Shown here piece by piece: positions 50,475 through 58,605 of a stretch of DNA of 64,000 nt. The position numbers and the translations under genes were made by a program. Source of the DNA: Sphingomonadales bacterium UBA6157 (GTDB taxonomy: Bacteria > Pseudomonadota > Alphaproteobacteria > Sphingomonadales > Sphingomonadaceae); assembly GCA_002423025.1 (NCBI GenBank), contig DIUN01000050.1:12212-76211 (forward strand), written 5' to 3'. Numbering within the stretch: the first letter of the stretch is position 1; every line of letters begins with the position of its first letter. Below the pieces are notes generated by a model that did not search any database, was not told the DNA's origin, and saw nothing but the letters and a program-made list of their open reading frames with translations.

Positions 50475-51548
50475 TCAGTCGAGAGGGGCTGTCAGCACGC
50501 ATGTCACGCCAGTGGGTGCGTATTCGATCTCGACCTGCCCCTGGAATTCGGCAGCGAGCATGGCTCTGATCATTTTGGAGCCGAAGCCGGTGCGTTGGGG
50601 CTGGGTGACGACCGGACCGCCCTCTTCGCGCCATTCGATCACGAGCTGGGCGTTCTGGTCCGTGCGCCAATGGAGGTGCACGGATCCGGTGAGCGCCGAC
50701 AGGGCACCATATTTTGCGGCATTGGTGGCAAGTTCATGGAGCGCGAGAACCAGCGCCAGCGCGCGATTTGCCGAAAGCTCGAGATGGGGTCCGCTGACCT
50801 GAAACTGGCTGTTGTTCCCATCGCTGCGGTGCGGCTTGAGCGCGCCATCGACGACAAGGCAGATATCGGCGCCATCCCAGCTGGTGCGGGTGAGGATCGA
50901 CTGCGCCCGCGCCAGTGCCTGGACGCGGGAGACGAAGCTGTCGGATGCCTCCTCAAGTGACGCAGGTGGTCGCATCGTCTGCTTGCCGATCGCGACAACC
51001 ATGGCGAGCATGTTGTTGATCCGATGCTCGAGTTCGCCTGCCAGCAACTGCTTCTGCGCCTCAAGCCGGTGCTGCTCGGTGATGTCGCGCGAAACCACCA
51101 GAATCTGGGTTACATCCGCAGCGGTGCTGCGCACGGGCGTGATGCGCACGTCCCACTGCCGGTTGTTGCCGAGAAAGGTTGCCGCGGCACCGGCAAAGCG
51201 GCTTTCCCTGCCGGCGCGGGCTTCGGCGATCGAGGCGGCCGCCGCGGGTTCGCCGGGCCAGAAATCCGTCCACATACGTGCGCGCAGGCTATCCGGCTCA
51301 ATCGCCTCCAGTGCCTTGTAGCCGTTGTCGTTGACGAACAGGATGCGGCCATCGAGGTCCAGGACCTTGATGCAGTCTCCGGACGCGACGAGGACACCGT
51401 TCAGCACGGCAGCAGCCTCGGCCAGCGCGGCAATGTCAGAGCGCAGCGTAAAGTTTTCGGCAGCAATGGCGCTGGTGCTCAGGGCCTCGGCTGCGGCCAA
51501 CAGCCGATCAGCGGCAAGCGGCTCGAACAAGGTGGGGGCCGTCGTCAT
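50475..51548 (-). CDS. PAS-domain sensor kinase of the HWE/HisKA_2 type
   Basis: Predicted 357 aa, soluble, with PAS domain at about 65-180 (VLDLDGRILFVNDNGYKALE; PAC end ILVVSRDITEQHRLEAQ). The kinase part has the HWE marks: His in LAGELEHRINNMLAMVVAIG, LALHELATNAAKYGALS, and LVIEWREEGGP with the WxE motif. Start: the ATG at 51548 is chosen, and the in-frame ATG at 51608 would add 20 residues. No receiver gene is adjacent. HWE kinases in alphaproteobacteria often serve light, stress or general stress response pathways; the input here is unknown. Confidence 0.87.
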   Translation of the reverse strand: MTTAPTLFEPLAADRLLAAAEALSTSAIAAENFTLRSDIAALAEAAAVLNGVLVASGDCIKVLDLDGRILFVNDNGYKALEAIEPDSLRARMWTDFWPGEPAAAASIAEARAGRESRFAGAAATFLGNNRQWDVRITPVRSTAADVTQILVVSRDITEQHRLEAQKQLLAGELEHRINNMLAMVVAIGKQTMRPPASLEEASDSFVSRVQALARAQSILTRTSWDGADICLVVDGALKPHRSDGNNSQFQVSGPHLELSANRALALVLALHELATNAAKYGALSALTGSVHLHWRTDQNAQLVIEWREEGGPVVTQPQRTGFGSKMIRAMLAAEFQGQVEIEYAPTGVTCVLTAPLD

Positions 51549-51774
51549 GCGCGCGCCGCACCTTTCTTGCCGGGAACGGCAACTATGCTTGAAAGCGTAC
51601 ACTGTCATGCAGCCTTAGGATAGCCGGGTAGGAGCGTGTGAGATCGGCCCACCGCAAATGCGGTTGTGGGGCGGGGATTTGGCGCCGCGGACGCCCGCAG
51701 CTTCCTCTCTTTTCCCGCTAGGTTCATGGGCTGCCGGGCCATGCTATGTTGCGGTCGATTTTGGGGACTCAAGC

Positions 51775-53499
51775 ATGGCGACATATGATCTGGTGATCCG
51801 TGGCGGTGAGATTCATGATGGATCGGGTGCGCCCGGTTTTGTCGGTGATGTCGGCATCACTGGCGATCGGATCATGGCCATCGGCGTGCTTGAGGGAGAC
51901 GGCGCCGAAGAGATCGATGCGCGCGGGCAGATCGTGACGCCGGGCTTTGTCGATATCCACACCCATTATGACGGGCAGGCGACCTGGGAGCACCGGATGA
52001 CTCCGTCGTCCGGCCATGGCGTGACATCGGTGGTGATGGGCAATTGCGGTGTCGGCTTTGCACCGTGCCGACCGCACCAGCACGACCTGCTTGTCAAGCT
52101 GATGGAGGGTGTCGAGGATATTCCCGAGGTGGTGATGACCGCCGGATTGCCGTGGAACTGGGAGACGTTTCCCGAATATCTCGATGCATTGGCGGCCCGG
52201 CAGCTCGATATCGATGTCGCGGCGCAGCTGCCGCACTCCGCCCTGCGGGTGTATGTGATGGGCGAGCGCGGCGCGCGGCGGGAAGCGCCGACTGCCGATG
52301 ACCTTGCGCAGATGCGGGAACTGACGACCGAGGCGATCAAGGCTGGTGCGCTGGGGGTGACGACGTCACGCAATCTGCTGCACCGGACCCGCGCCGGGGA
52401 GCTGGCGCCGAGCCTCAACTCCCCCGAGGATGAACTGCTGGCGCTGGCGCATGGCCTGCGCGATGCCGGGGCCGGCGTCTACCAGCTGATTGCTGATATC
52501 TTTGGCGAGGCGAAGGACGAATTCGGCCTGATGCGGCGGGTGGCGGAGGCGGCAGGGCGGCCGCTGTCCTTCACGCTGCTGCAGATGGCGACGGGGGACG
52601 AGAACGGCTGGCGCGACTATCTGCGTGCGCTGGAGGACGCCAATGCGGCCGGGGTAACGATCACCGGCCAGGTCTATCCGCGCCCGGTGGGGCTGCTGTT
52701 CGGCCTCGATCTGTCATTCCATCCCTTCTCGCTGCACCCGAGCTTCCGGCCGCTGGCGGACCTGCCACTTGCTGACAAGGTCGCCGCGCTGCGTGACCCC
52801 GCAATGAAGGCGCGGCTGCTGGCGGAAAGCCCGGCCGATACCAACCCGTTTTTCCTGCAAATCGTCGAGGCATCGACGGCAAGCTATGTCATGGGTGACC
52901 CGCCGGTTTATGATCCTGACCCCGAGGACCGGATCGACCGCCAGGCCCAGCGGCTGGGGATGTCCCCGGCCGAACGGGCCTATGATCTGCTGCTGGAGAA
53001 TGACGGGCGGACGATCCTGTTCCTGCCCGGCGCCAACTACCGGGATAGCAACCTCGAGGCAGCCCGGGAGATGTGCCTGCACCCCAATACCGTGCTCGGG
53101 CTTGGTGATGGCGGGGCGCATTATGGCGTCATCTGCGACGCCAGTTTCACCACCTTCTTCCTGGAGAAGTTCGTTCGCGATGCGGCGCCGGGGATGGCCG
53201 TGGCCTTGCCGGTGGCGATCAAGGCGTTGACCGACGCGCCGGCCCGCGCTGTCGGGCTTTGCGATCGTGGTCGGCTGGCCGTGGGCTACAAGGCCGATGT
53301 CAATGTCATAGACCTTGCGGCGTTGCGGCTTCACGCGCCGAGCATGGCACGCGACTTGCCGGCCGGCGGCAAGCGGCTGCGGCAGGAAGCGACGGGCTAT
53401 CGCGTGACGGTAAAGAGCGGCGTTGTCACTTATCGCGATGGCGTGCCGAGCGGGGCCTTGCCGGGGCGGCTGGTGCGCGGCGCGCAGGTCGTCGGGTAG
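51775..53499 (+). CDS. D-aminoacylase-type amidohydrolase
   Basis: Metal-dependent amidohydrolase of 574 aa. Sub-motifs are VIRGGEIHDGSGAPGFVGDV at the start, the metal ligands FVDIHTHYDGQATWE, VVMGNCGVGFAPCRP with the family Cys, and GLGDGGAHYGVICDASF with a metal-site Asp region near residue 450. DAPARAVGLCDRGRLAVGYK ends the barrel. Family members deacylate N-acyl-D-amino acids. The length is slightly above the usual 480-500. It is divergent from the sensor kinase and converges on the alarmone hydrolase gene, 5 nt away. Confidence 0.86.
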   Translation: MATYDLVIRGGEIHDGSGAPGFVGDVGITGDRIMAIGVLEGDGAEEIDARGQIVTPGFVDIHTHYDGQATWEHRMTPSSGHGVTSVVMGNCGVGFAPCRPHQHDLLVKLMEGVEDIPEVVMTAGLPWNWETFPEYLDALAARQLDIDVAAQLPHSALRVYVMGERGARREAPTADDLAQMRELTTEAIKAGALGVTTSRNLLHRTRAGELAPSLNSPEDELLALAHGLRDAGAGVYQLIADIFGEAKDEFGLMRRVAEAAGRPLSFTLLQMATGDENGWRDYLRALEDANAAGVTITGQVYPRPVGLLFGLDLSFHPFSLHPSFRPLADLPLADKVAALRDPAMKARLLAESPADTNPFFLQIVEASTASYVMGDPPVYDPDPEDRIDRQAQRLGMSPAERAYDLLLENDGRTILFLPGANYRDSNLEAAREMCLHPNTVLGLGDGGAHYGVICDASFTTFFLEKFVRDAAPGMAVALPVAIKALTDAPARAVGLCDRGRLAVGYKADVNVIDLAALRLHAPSMARDLPAGGKRLRQEATGYRVTVKSGVVTYRDGVPSGALPGRLVRGAQVVG

Positions 53500-53504
53500 C
53501 GGCG

Positions 53505-54074
53505 TCAGGCGCCTGTGGGTCGTGCTGCGAAGGCCTTGTCGAACGCGGCTTCCAGCTGGGCGTTGACGCCGCGGACGCCGGCGATGACGCGACTGGCCCA
53601 GTCGAAATAGTCCTGGCGGCGCTCAAGGCTCCAGTCCGCGGGCGGCGTGGCGGTGAGATCGCGCAGGTTGCAGATCTTGTCGGCGAGTTTGACAAGCTTG
53701 GCACGGTCTGAAGCGGTTGCGGCATGGGCGATCTGTGCCTGCTTGCGGTCTGCCTTGAGCAGCGTCTTGTCGTCTGTCACTTCGGCAACGACGGCGGCGA
53801 TCTCGCGGCCGAATGCGGCGACGAGTTCTGCCTGCGTAGTCTCGGTGTCCTCGATGGTGTCGTGCAGGATCGCGGCGCAGATCACGACAAAGTCGCAGAT
53901 GCCGCCCTCTCGGATCAGCACGTCCGCCAGCGAGATCGGGTGGTTGATATAGGGGGAAGCGCCGACATCCTTGCGGCGCTGGTCGCGGTGCTTGTGGGCC
54001 GCGAACGACAGCGCCTGGAAGACGCAGCTGGTTTCCGTGAACGACAGGCCGATGATCGGGTTGGAACGGTTCAA
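53505..54074 (-). CDS. Mesh1/RSH-like small alarmone (ppGpp) hydrolase
   Basis: HD-domain hydrolase of 189 aa. Compared with Mesh1 and the SpoT HD domain the key residues are in place: FAAHKHRDQRRKD, PYINHPISLADVL, the HD pair in ILHDTIEDTETT, and KLVKLADKICNLRDL. The family removes the 3'-pyrophosphate of (p)ppGpp (Mesh1 also acts on NADPH in animals). No synthetase or TGS domain. The start is a TTG at 54074 with AGGAGAG 7-8 nt upstream, as no ATG sits there; the ATG 20 codons upstream has no such site. A sequence element shared with the WYL gene region lies 45-60 nt upstream. Confidence 0.86.
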   Translation of the reverse strand: MNRSNPIIGLSFTETSCVFQALSFAAHKHRDQRRKDVGASPYINHPISLADVLIREGGICDFVVICAAILHDTIEDTETTQAELVAAFGREIAAVVAEVTDDKTLLKADRKQAQIAHAATASDRAKLVKLADKICNLRDLTATPPADWSLERRQDYFDWASRVIAGVRGVNAQLEAAFDKAFAARPTGA

Positions 54075-54118
54075 GTGATGGCTCTCCTGTTTGTTGGACC
54101 CTTCGTGCACCCCGACTC

Positions 54119-54134
54119 TGCCAAATGGGGGCAC
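54119..54134. promoter_or_regulatory. candidate operator upstream of the alarmone hydrolase (shared element, copy 1)
   Basis: TGCCAAATGGGGGCAC; TGCCAAATGGGGnCA recurs at 55247-55261 with one mismatch. It lies in the 74-nt gap between the WYL stop and the hydrolase start. Confidence 0.4.
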
Positions 54135-54148
54135 ACAGGCCCGCGCGG

Positions 54149-55144
54149 TCAGGGCAGGGCGGGCCAGACCGGCATTGTCTCGGGCAGCAGAGCCCGCAGC
54201 GCCTGTGGCGCGATGACTTCGACGTGCTGGCCCCAGGTCATCAGGTGCCAGGCCATTTCAAGCAGGCCGCCGGCGTGGAAGCGCACCAGCAGGGTGCCAT
54301 CGTCACCGGGCTCCACGGTCTGGCTGGGGTGGAACTGGAATTGCCGGGCGATGGGCGCGGCCTCGGCGCTGAAGCGCCAGACGATATCGACAGGGGCTTC
54401 CTCGAAAACGCCGAAGGACGGCGCCACAAAGTCGCGCAGGCTGAAATCCGGATCACGCTCGAAGCTTTCCGCGAGCACGCGGATGCGCGAAATCTGCGGC
54501 AGGCTGTAGAAGCGCACGTTTGCGGCGGCTGGGCCGGAGGCTTCGTCCTTGAGCGCCACCAGATAGTGGCGGTGGCCATAGAGAAAGCCGAGTGGCCGGA
54601 CGATTCGCATATCATCCGTGCCGCTCATCCGCGCGGCGTAGCGGAACGAGACCTTGCGGCAGGACTTGATGGCCGTTCGCAGCGTGGCGAACAGTGATGC
54701 CGGGATGGCCGGGCGCGGCCCGGGACGCATCGCCAGCCCTTCGGCCTCGGCCAGCGCACCGAGGTCAGGATCGATCTTGCGCATTAGCTCGGCGGCGATG
54801 GAGGCGCGGATCTTGGAGGCGACGCCGCGCAGCTCCTCGGCTTGTTCGCCAAGGTTCTCGCGGGTCAGGATGGCGGCGGCATTCTCGATGGAGGCAAGAT
54901 CGTCGGCGGTGATGCCGAGCAGTGGCCGTGTGGCGTTGGTCGAGAGCCGCCAGCGCTTGGAGCGGTCGTTGGAGGGGACTTCATCGGCCTGGGGGAAGGC
55001 GGCGATAACAGCGTCGCGCATGCGGATGGCCGTGCGGCGGCTCACATCGAAGCGTGTCTCGATATCCGTGAGCGTCAGGCCGCCGCGGGCCGCCTGCATT
55101 TCCAGCGCCAGCTGGATCAGTCGATCGGCGCGAGCATAGCGCAA
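54149..55144 (-). CDS. WYL-domain transcriptional regulator
   Basis: Protein of 331 aa with an N-terminal helix-turn-helix (RADRLIQLALEMQAARGGLT, then RFDVSRRTAIRMRDAV) and a WYL domain (CRKVSFRYAARMSG, LGFLYGHRHYLVALKDE) plus a WCX-type end. No ATG is in the right place; the start is a TTG at 55144 with AGGGGG upstream, giving (M)RYARADRL. WYL proteins bind nucleic-acid or nucleotide-like ligands; known ones control DNA-damage, phage-defence and CRISPR genes. Here it stands directly before the alarmone hydrolase on the same strand, separated by 74 nt. Confidence 0.88.
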   Translation of the reverse strand: MRYARADRLIQLALEMQAARGGLTLTDIETRFDVSRRTAIRMRDAVIAAFPQADEVPSNDRSKRWRLSTNATRPLLGITADDLASIENAAAILTRENLGEQAEELRGVASKIRASIAAELMRKIDPDLGALAEAEGLAMRPGPRPAIPASLFATLRTAIKSCRKVSFRYAARMSGTDDMRIVRPLGFLYGHRHYLVALKDEASGPAAANVRFYSLPQISRIRVLAESFERDPDFSLRDFVAPSFGVFEEAPVDIVWRFSAEAAPIARQFQFHPSQTVEPGDDGTLLVRFHAGGLLEMAWHLMTWGQHVEVIAPQALRALLPETMPVWPALP

Positions 55145-55245
55145 GGTGCAGGCCCCCTGAAATCTTTACGCTTCTGTGTGGTTCAGGATAGCAATGCCGG
55201 GCAAGCGCAAACTGCATGAGACACAGCGATGTTCTTGTTTTGGCC

Positions 55246-55262
55246 ATGCCAAATGGGGACAT
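55246..55262. promoter_or_regulatory. candidate operator between WYL regulator and outer-membrane gene (shared element, copy 2)
   Basis: ATGCCAAATGGGGACAT, 102-118 nt upstream of the WYL start and 144 nt before the outer-membrane gene. A perfect dyad of its core (ATTTGGCATGC, 55327-55337) lies about 66 bases further on. Confidence 0.4.
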
Positions 55263-55326
55263 GGTTGCCAACTGCTGCACAAGCGGCATGAAAAACCGTG
55301 GAACGATGCCGGCGCAATGTGACCTG

Positions 55327-55337
55327 ATTTGGCATGC
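55327..55337. promoter_or_regulatory. inverted copy of the ATGCCAAAT element (copy 3)
   Basis: ATTTGGCATGC is the reverse complement of GCATGCCAAAT, so the 55145-55405 gap between the WYL gene and the outer-membrane gene contains this core in both orientations. It lies 69 nt before the outer-membrane gene ATG. Confidence 0.35.
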
Positions 55338-55405
55338 TGAACAGCTAGCAGGACTTGCCGACAGTGCACTTCGGCAAAGCGTCACTTTCAACAGGGTATC
55401 GATAG

Positions 55406-56020
55406 ATGAAGAGCTATTTTATTGCAGCAGCTGCGTTGGTGTCTGCATCCTCGGCTTCCGCTGCGGATTTTACCGGTCCATGGGTCGAGGCGCGTGGCGG
55501 TTGGGACAGCGTGCAACTGGCGATTTCGGCCAACAATGCGAGCATCACCGAGAGCCAGAGCGGCGTTGTCTATGGCGGCGCAGCGGGCTTTGATGTCGCG
55601 GTCGGCAAGACGGTTGTCGTCGGGTTGCAGGGTGGCCTCTACGGCACCACCGCCAAGGTTTGCAGCGCCGTCTATGGTAATGACGAGGCCTGCCTGAGCG
55701 CCGGGCGCGACCTGGAAGCGCTGGCCCGGATCGGCTTCCGCGCCGGGGACAATACGCTGGTCTATGGGCTTGCCGGCTATGCCAATGGCCGAATTTCGGC
55801 CAGCTATGTGGACTTTGACGATATCACCAACAGCGGCTCGGTCAGCGAGACCGGCGATGGCTTCCGGATCGGCGCCGGAGTTGAGCAGACCTATTCCGAC
55901 GGGCTCTATGCCAAGGTCGAATATCGCTACACATCCTACACCAAGGCGGACATCGGCTTCGGCGTCGATCTGGGCTTCAATCGGCATCAGGTTCTGGTGG
56001 GCGCCGGCTATCGGTTCTAG
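55406..56020 (+). CDS. outer membrane beta-barrel protein, OmpA/Opa-like porin fold
   Basis: Predicted 204 aa with a signal peptide (MKSYFIAAAALVSASSASAA). The mature part is a series of alternating strands (FTGPWVEARGGWDSVQLAIS, DGLYAKVEYRYTSYTKAD) with the C-terminal strand HQVLVGAGYRF ending in Phe, as required for BAM insertion. It resembles the small OmpW/Opa-type eight-stranded barrels. A single strong terminator follows at 56048-56086, so the gene is transcribed alone. Confidence 0.85.
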   Translation: MKSYFIAAAALVSASSASAADFTGPWVEARGGWDSVQLAISANNASITESQSGVVYGGAAGFDVAVGKTVVVGLQGGLYGTTAKVCSAVYGNDEACLSAGRDLEALARIGFRAGDNTLVYGLAGYANGRISASYVDFDDITNSGSVSETGDGFRIGAGVEQTYSDGLYAKVEYRYTSYTKADIGFGVDLGFNRHQVLVGAGYRF

Positions 56021-56047
56021 GCTGGCGCAGTTTTGGCGGCATTATGG

Positions 56048-56086
56048 GCTGCGCCGGGCAACAGAACGCCCGGCGCAGCTGTTTTT
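56048..56086 (+). terminator. rho-independent terminator of the outer-membrane barrel gene
   Basis: Perfect 12-bp stem GCTGCGCCGGGC/GCCCGGCGCAGC with an 8-nt loop, followed by TGTTTTT. It starts 28 nt after the stop. Confidence 0.9.
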
Positions 56087-56193
56087 ATGGGGGATGCCGG
56101 CGGGCCATCGTGCCGCCTTGCCGATGCGTGCTTTCCTCTGGGGGCGAGACCTATCACGCTAGCCAGTTCCCTCTGACCCAGCGCGATCCTAGT

Positions 56194-56215
56194 TAATTGA
56201 ACGATTAAACAATCG
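56194..56215. promoter_or_regulatory. AT-rich inverted repeat upstream of the TetR gene
   Basis: The core CGATT-AAAC-AATCG (56202-56215) is a perfect 5-bp dyad, preceded by TTAATTGAA, in an AT-rich island of an otherwise GC-rich region. Such sites are typical TetR operators, but this is position-based inference only. Confidence 0.35.
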
Positions 56216-56286
56216 CCCGCAAAGGGGTTGGGGATGGATTGCTGCATGGTCGATGGGAGCGTGGTCGGGATGGGCGCGGCGCGGCG

Positions 56287-56961
56287 ATGACCTTCGCTGT
56301 GGCGGTCCCCTCGGCCAGCACGCGGGAGCAGTTGCTGGATGCGACCAGCGCGCTGATGATCGAGCGCAACTCTGTCAGTGTATCGCTCAGCGAGATCGCC
56401 CAGAAATCCGGGCTGAACTCGGCGCTGATCAGCTATTATTTTGGCAGCAAGGCCGGTCTGTTCACGGCGCTGCTGGAGCGGGACACGTGCAAGGCCTTTG
56501 CAGGGCTTGAGCGGCTCCTCCAGTCCGACATGGGGGCGGTGGACAAGCTGCGGCGGCATGTGGGTGGCATCATCCATACCTATTATCGCTACCCTTACAT
56601 GAACCGGCTCATCGGGGCGCTGGCGGCGGAGACGGCTTCGGACGCGGCGCGCTTCATCTCGGAGCGCTTCAGCAAGCCGCTGGCCGAGGCACATCGGACG
56701 ATTCTGGAGCAGGGGCGCAGCGAGGGTGTGTTCCGCGAGATCGACCCGATGCTGTTCTATTTCTCGCTGATCGGCGCTTGTGACCATCTGTTCCACGCGC
56801 GCCATTCGCTCAAGTTCGCCTTTGGAATCGATGAGATCGATGACCAGCTGCGCCAGCGCTATACCGACCATCTCTGCACAATTCTGCTCGACAGTGTGCT
56901 GGCCGAGCCGGCGTGCGCGGCACCGCAATCAACCGGGCGCAATGCCCATCAGGCCGCCTGA
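56287..56961 (+). CDS. TetR-family transcriptional regulator
   Basis: Regulator of 224 aa. The N-terminal helix-turn-helix is STREQLLDATSALMIERNSV with IAQKSGLNSALISYYFGSKA and GLFTALLERD. The C-terminal ligand domain ends with a Cys/Ala/Gln-rich tail. The start at 56287 is preferred over a TTG 16 codons upstream. Placed directly before a ligase and two acyl-CoA dehydrogenases, it probably responds to an acyl-CoA like FadR-type TetR proteins, an inference from context. Confidence 0.85.
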   Translation: MTFAVAVPSASTREQLLDATSALMIERNSVSVSLSEIAQKSGLNSALISYYFGSKAGLFTALLERDTCKAFAGLERLLQSDMGAVDKLRRHVGGIIHTYYRYPYMNRLIGALAAETASDAARFISERFSKPLAEAHRTILEQGRSEGVFREIDPMLFYFSLIGACDHLFHARHSLKFAFGIDEIDDQLRQRYTDHLCTILLDSVLAEPACAAPQSTGRNAHQAA

Positions 56962-56992
56962 GTGCGGCGCCAATCACCAAGGACGTAACGCC

Positions 56993-58603
56993 ATGAACCA
57001 GACAGCCACCAGTGCGACTTCCAGCTGGATCGACCATGGCGCGATGCCGACCATGGACGTGATCCCGCGCTATCATGCCAGCCTGCGGCCCGGTGCCATC
57101 GCGGTGACCTTCGAGGGGCGCGAGACGGACTGGCAGACGCTGGACAAGCACGCCCGGCAGGTCGCCAACGCGCTGATCGCGGCCGGGTGCAAGCCGGGGG
57201 ACCGCATTGCCGCGGCCTGCAAGAACAGCGACAGCCTGTTCGAGCTGATGTTCGGCGCGGCCAAGGCCGGGGTGGTCCTGGCGCCGATCGTCTGGCGGCT
57301 GGCGGTGCCGGAGATTGCCCAGGTCGTACAGGATTGCGAGGCGGCGCTGCTGTTCCTTGGCGATGAACAGATCGAGCGGGCGGCAGACCTGCAGGCGGCG
57401 CTCCCCAACACCAGGCTGATAACGCTTGAGGCGGCAGCCCCCGGCCTGACTCGCTTTTCCGAGTGGCGCGATGCGGCTTCTGATGCCGAGCCGGGCGTCA
57501 GCATCACGCCGGATGATGTCGTCATCCAGCTCTACACATCTGGCACCACCGGCAAGCCCAAGGGCGTGATGCTCAACCATCGCAACCTGCTCGAAGGCCG
57601 CCGTGCCGCCATGGATACCCCGATGGCGTGGAACGAGTGGCAGGAGGGCGATGTCAACCTTGTCGCGCTGCCCAATGGCCATATCGGCGGGATCGGCTGG
57701 GCGCTGGTCGGCTTCTACAATGGCGCCACCACCATCGTGCAGCGTGAATTCATTCCGGCCGATGTGCTGGCCGCGGTGGAGCACCACCGGGTCACCAAGC
57801 TGTTTGCGGTGCCGACGGCGCTGCAGATGCTGCTGATGCAGCCGCGTGTGCGGGAGATCGATTACAGCCGGCTGCGCAACATCCTCTACGGCGCCGCGCC
57901 GATCGCGCTCGATTTGCTGCGCGAGTGCACGGAGGTGTTCGGCTGTGGCTTCTGCCAGCAATATGGGATGACCGAGACGACAGGCACCATCGTCTACCTG
58001 CCGCCGGAGGATCATGATGCAGCCGGCAATCCGCGGATGCGGGCGGCGGGCCTGCCGATGCCGGGCGTCGAGATCCGCATCGTCGATGACAAGGGCGCCG
58101 TGCTTCCGGCCGGCGAGACCGGCGAGATCGAGACTCGCTCGATCGCCAACATGGTCGGTTACTGGCGGCAGCCCGACGCCACGGCGGCTACCGTTTCGGC
58201 CGAGGGCTGGCTCAGAACCGGCGATGCCGGCTACCTTGATGCCGATGGCTATCTTTATATTCAGGATCGCATCAAGGACATGATCTGCTCTGGTGCCGAG
58301 AACATCTATCCGGCGGAAGTGGAGAGCGCGATATATGGCCACCCTGCCATTCAGGAGATCGCGGTTGTCGGCGTGCCGGATGACAAATGGGGCGAGGCCG
58401 TGAAGGCGATCATCGTGCTCAAGCCCGGCGCCAGCGCCAGCGCCGAGGATATCATCAGCTTTGCGCGCACGCGCATTGCCGGGTTCAAGGTGCCAAAATC
58501 AGTGGATTTCATCGAGGCACTGCCGCGCAACGCCACCGGCAAGATCCTGCGCCGCGCCCTGCGGGAGCCTTATTGGGCCGGGCGCGATCGGCAGGTGAAC
58601 TGA
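56993..58603 (+). CDS. acyl-CoA ligase (AMP-binding, ANL superfamily)
   Basis: Enzyme of 536 aa that activates a carboxylic acid as CoA thioester. The ATG at 56993 has AAGGA upstream, 32 nt after the tetR stop. ANL core motifs are visible: LYTSGTTGKPKGVMLNHRNL (A3), YGMTETTG (A5), GWLRTGDAGYLDADGYLYI (A7/A8), DRIKDMICSGAENIYPAEVE, and PRNATGKILRR with the catalytic Lys. Sequence resembles medium- and long-chain fatty-acyl ligases; substrate not known. Two bases separate it from the first acyl-CoA dehydrogenase. Confidence 0.9.
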   Translation: MNQTATSATSSWIDHGAMPTMDVIPRYHASLRPGAIAVTFEGRETDWQTLDKHARQVANALIAAGCKPGDRIAAACKNSDSLFELMFGAAKAGVVLAPIVWRLAVPEIAQVVQDCEAALLFLGDEQIERAADLQAALPNTRLITLEAAAPGLTRFSEWRDAASDAEPGVSITPDDVVIQLYTSGTTGKPKGVMLNHRNLLEGRRAAMDTPMAWNEWQEGDVNLVALPNGHIGGIGWALVGFYNGATTIVQREFIPADVLAAVEHHRVTKLFAVPTALQMLLMQPRVREIDYSRLRNILYGAAPIALDLLRECTEVFGCGFCQQYGMTETTGTIVYLPPEDHDAAGNPRMRAAGLPMPGVEIRIVDDKGAVLPAGETGEIETRSIANMVGYWRQPDATAATVSAEGWLRTGDAGYLDADGYLYIQDRIKDMICSGAENIYPAEVESAIYGHPAIQEIAVVGVPDDKWGEAVKAIIVLKPGASASAEDIISFARTRIAGFKVPKSVDFIEALPRNATGKILRRALREPYWAGRDRQVN

Positions 58604-58605
58604 CC

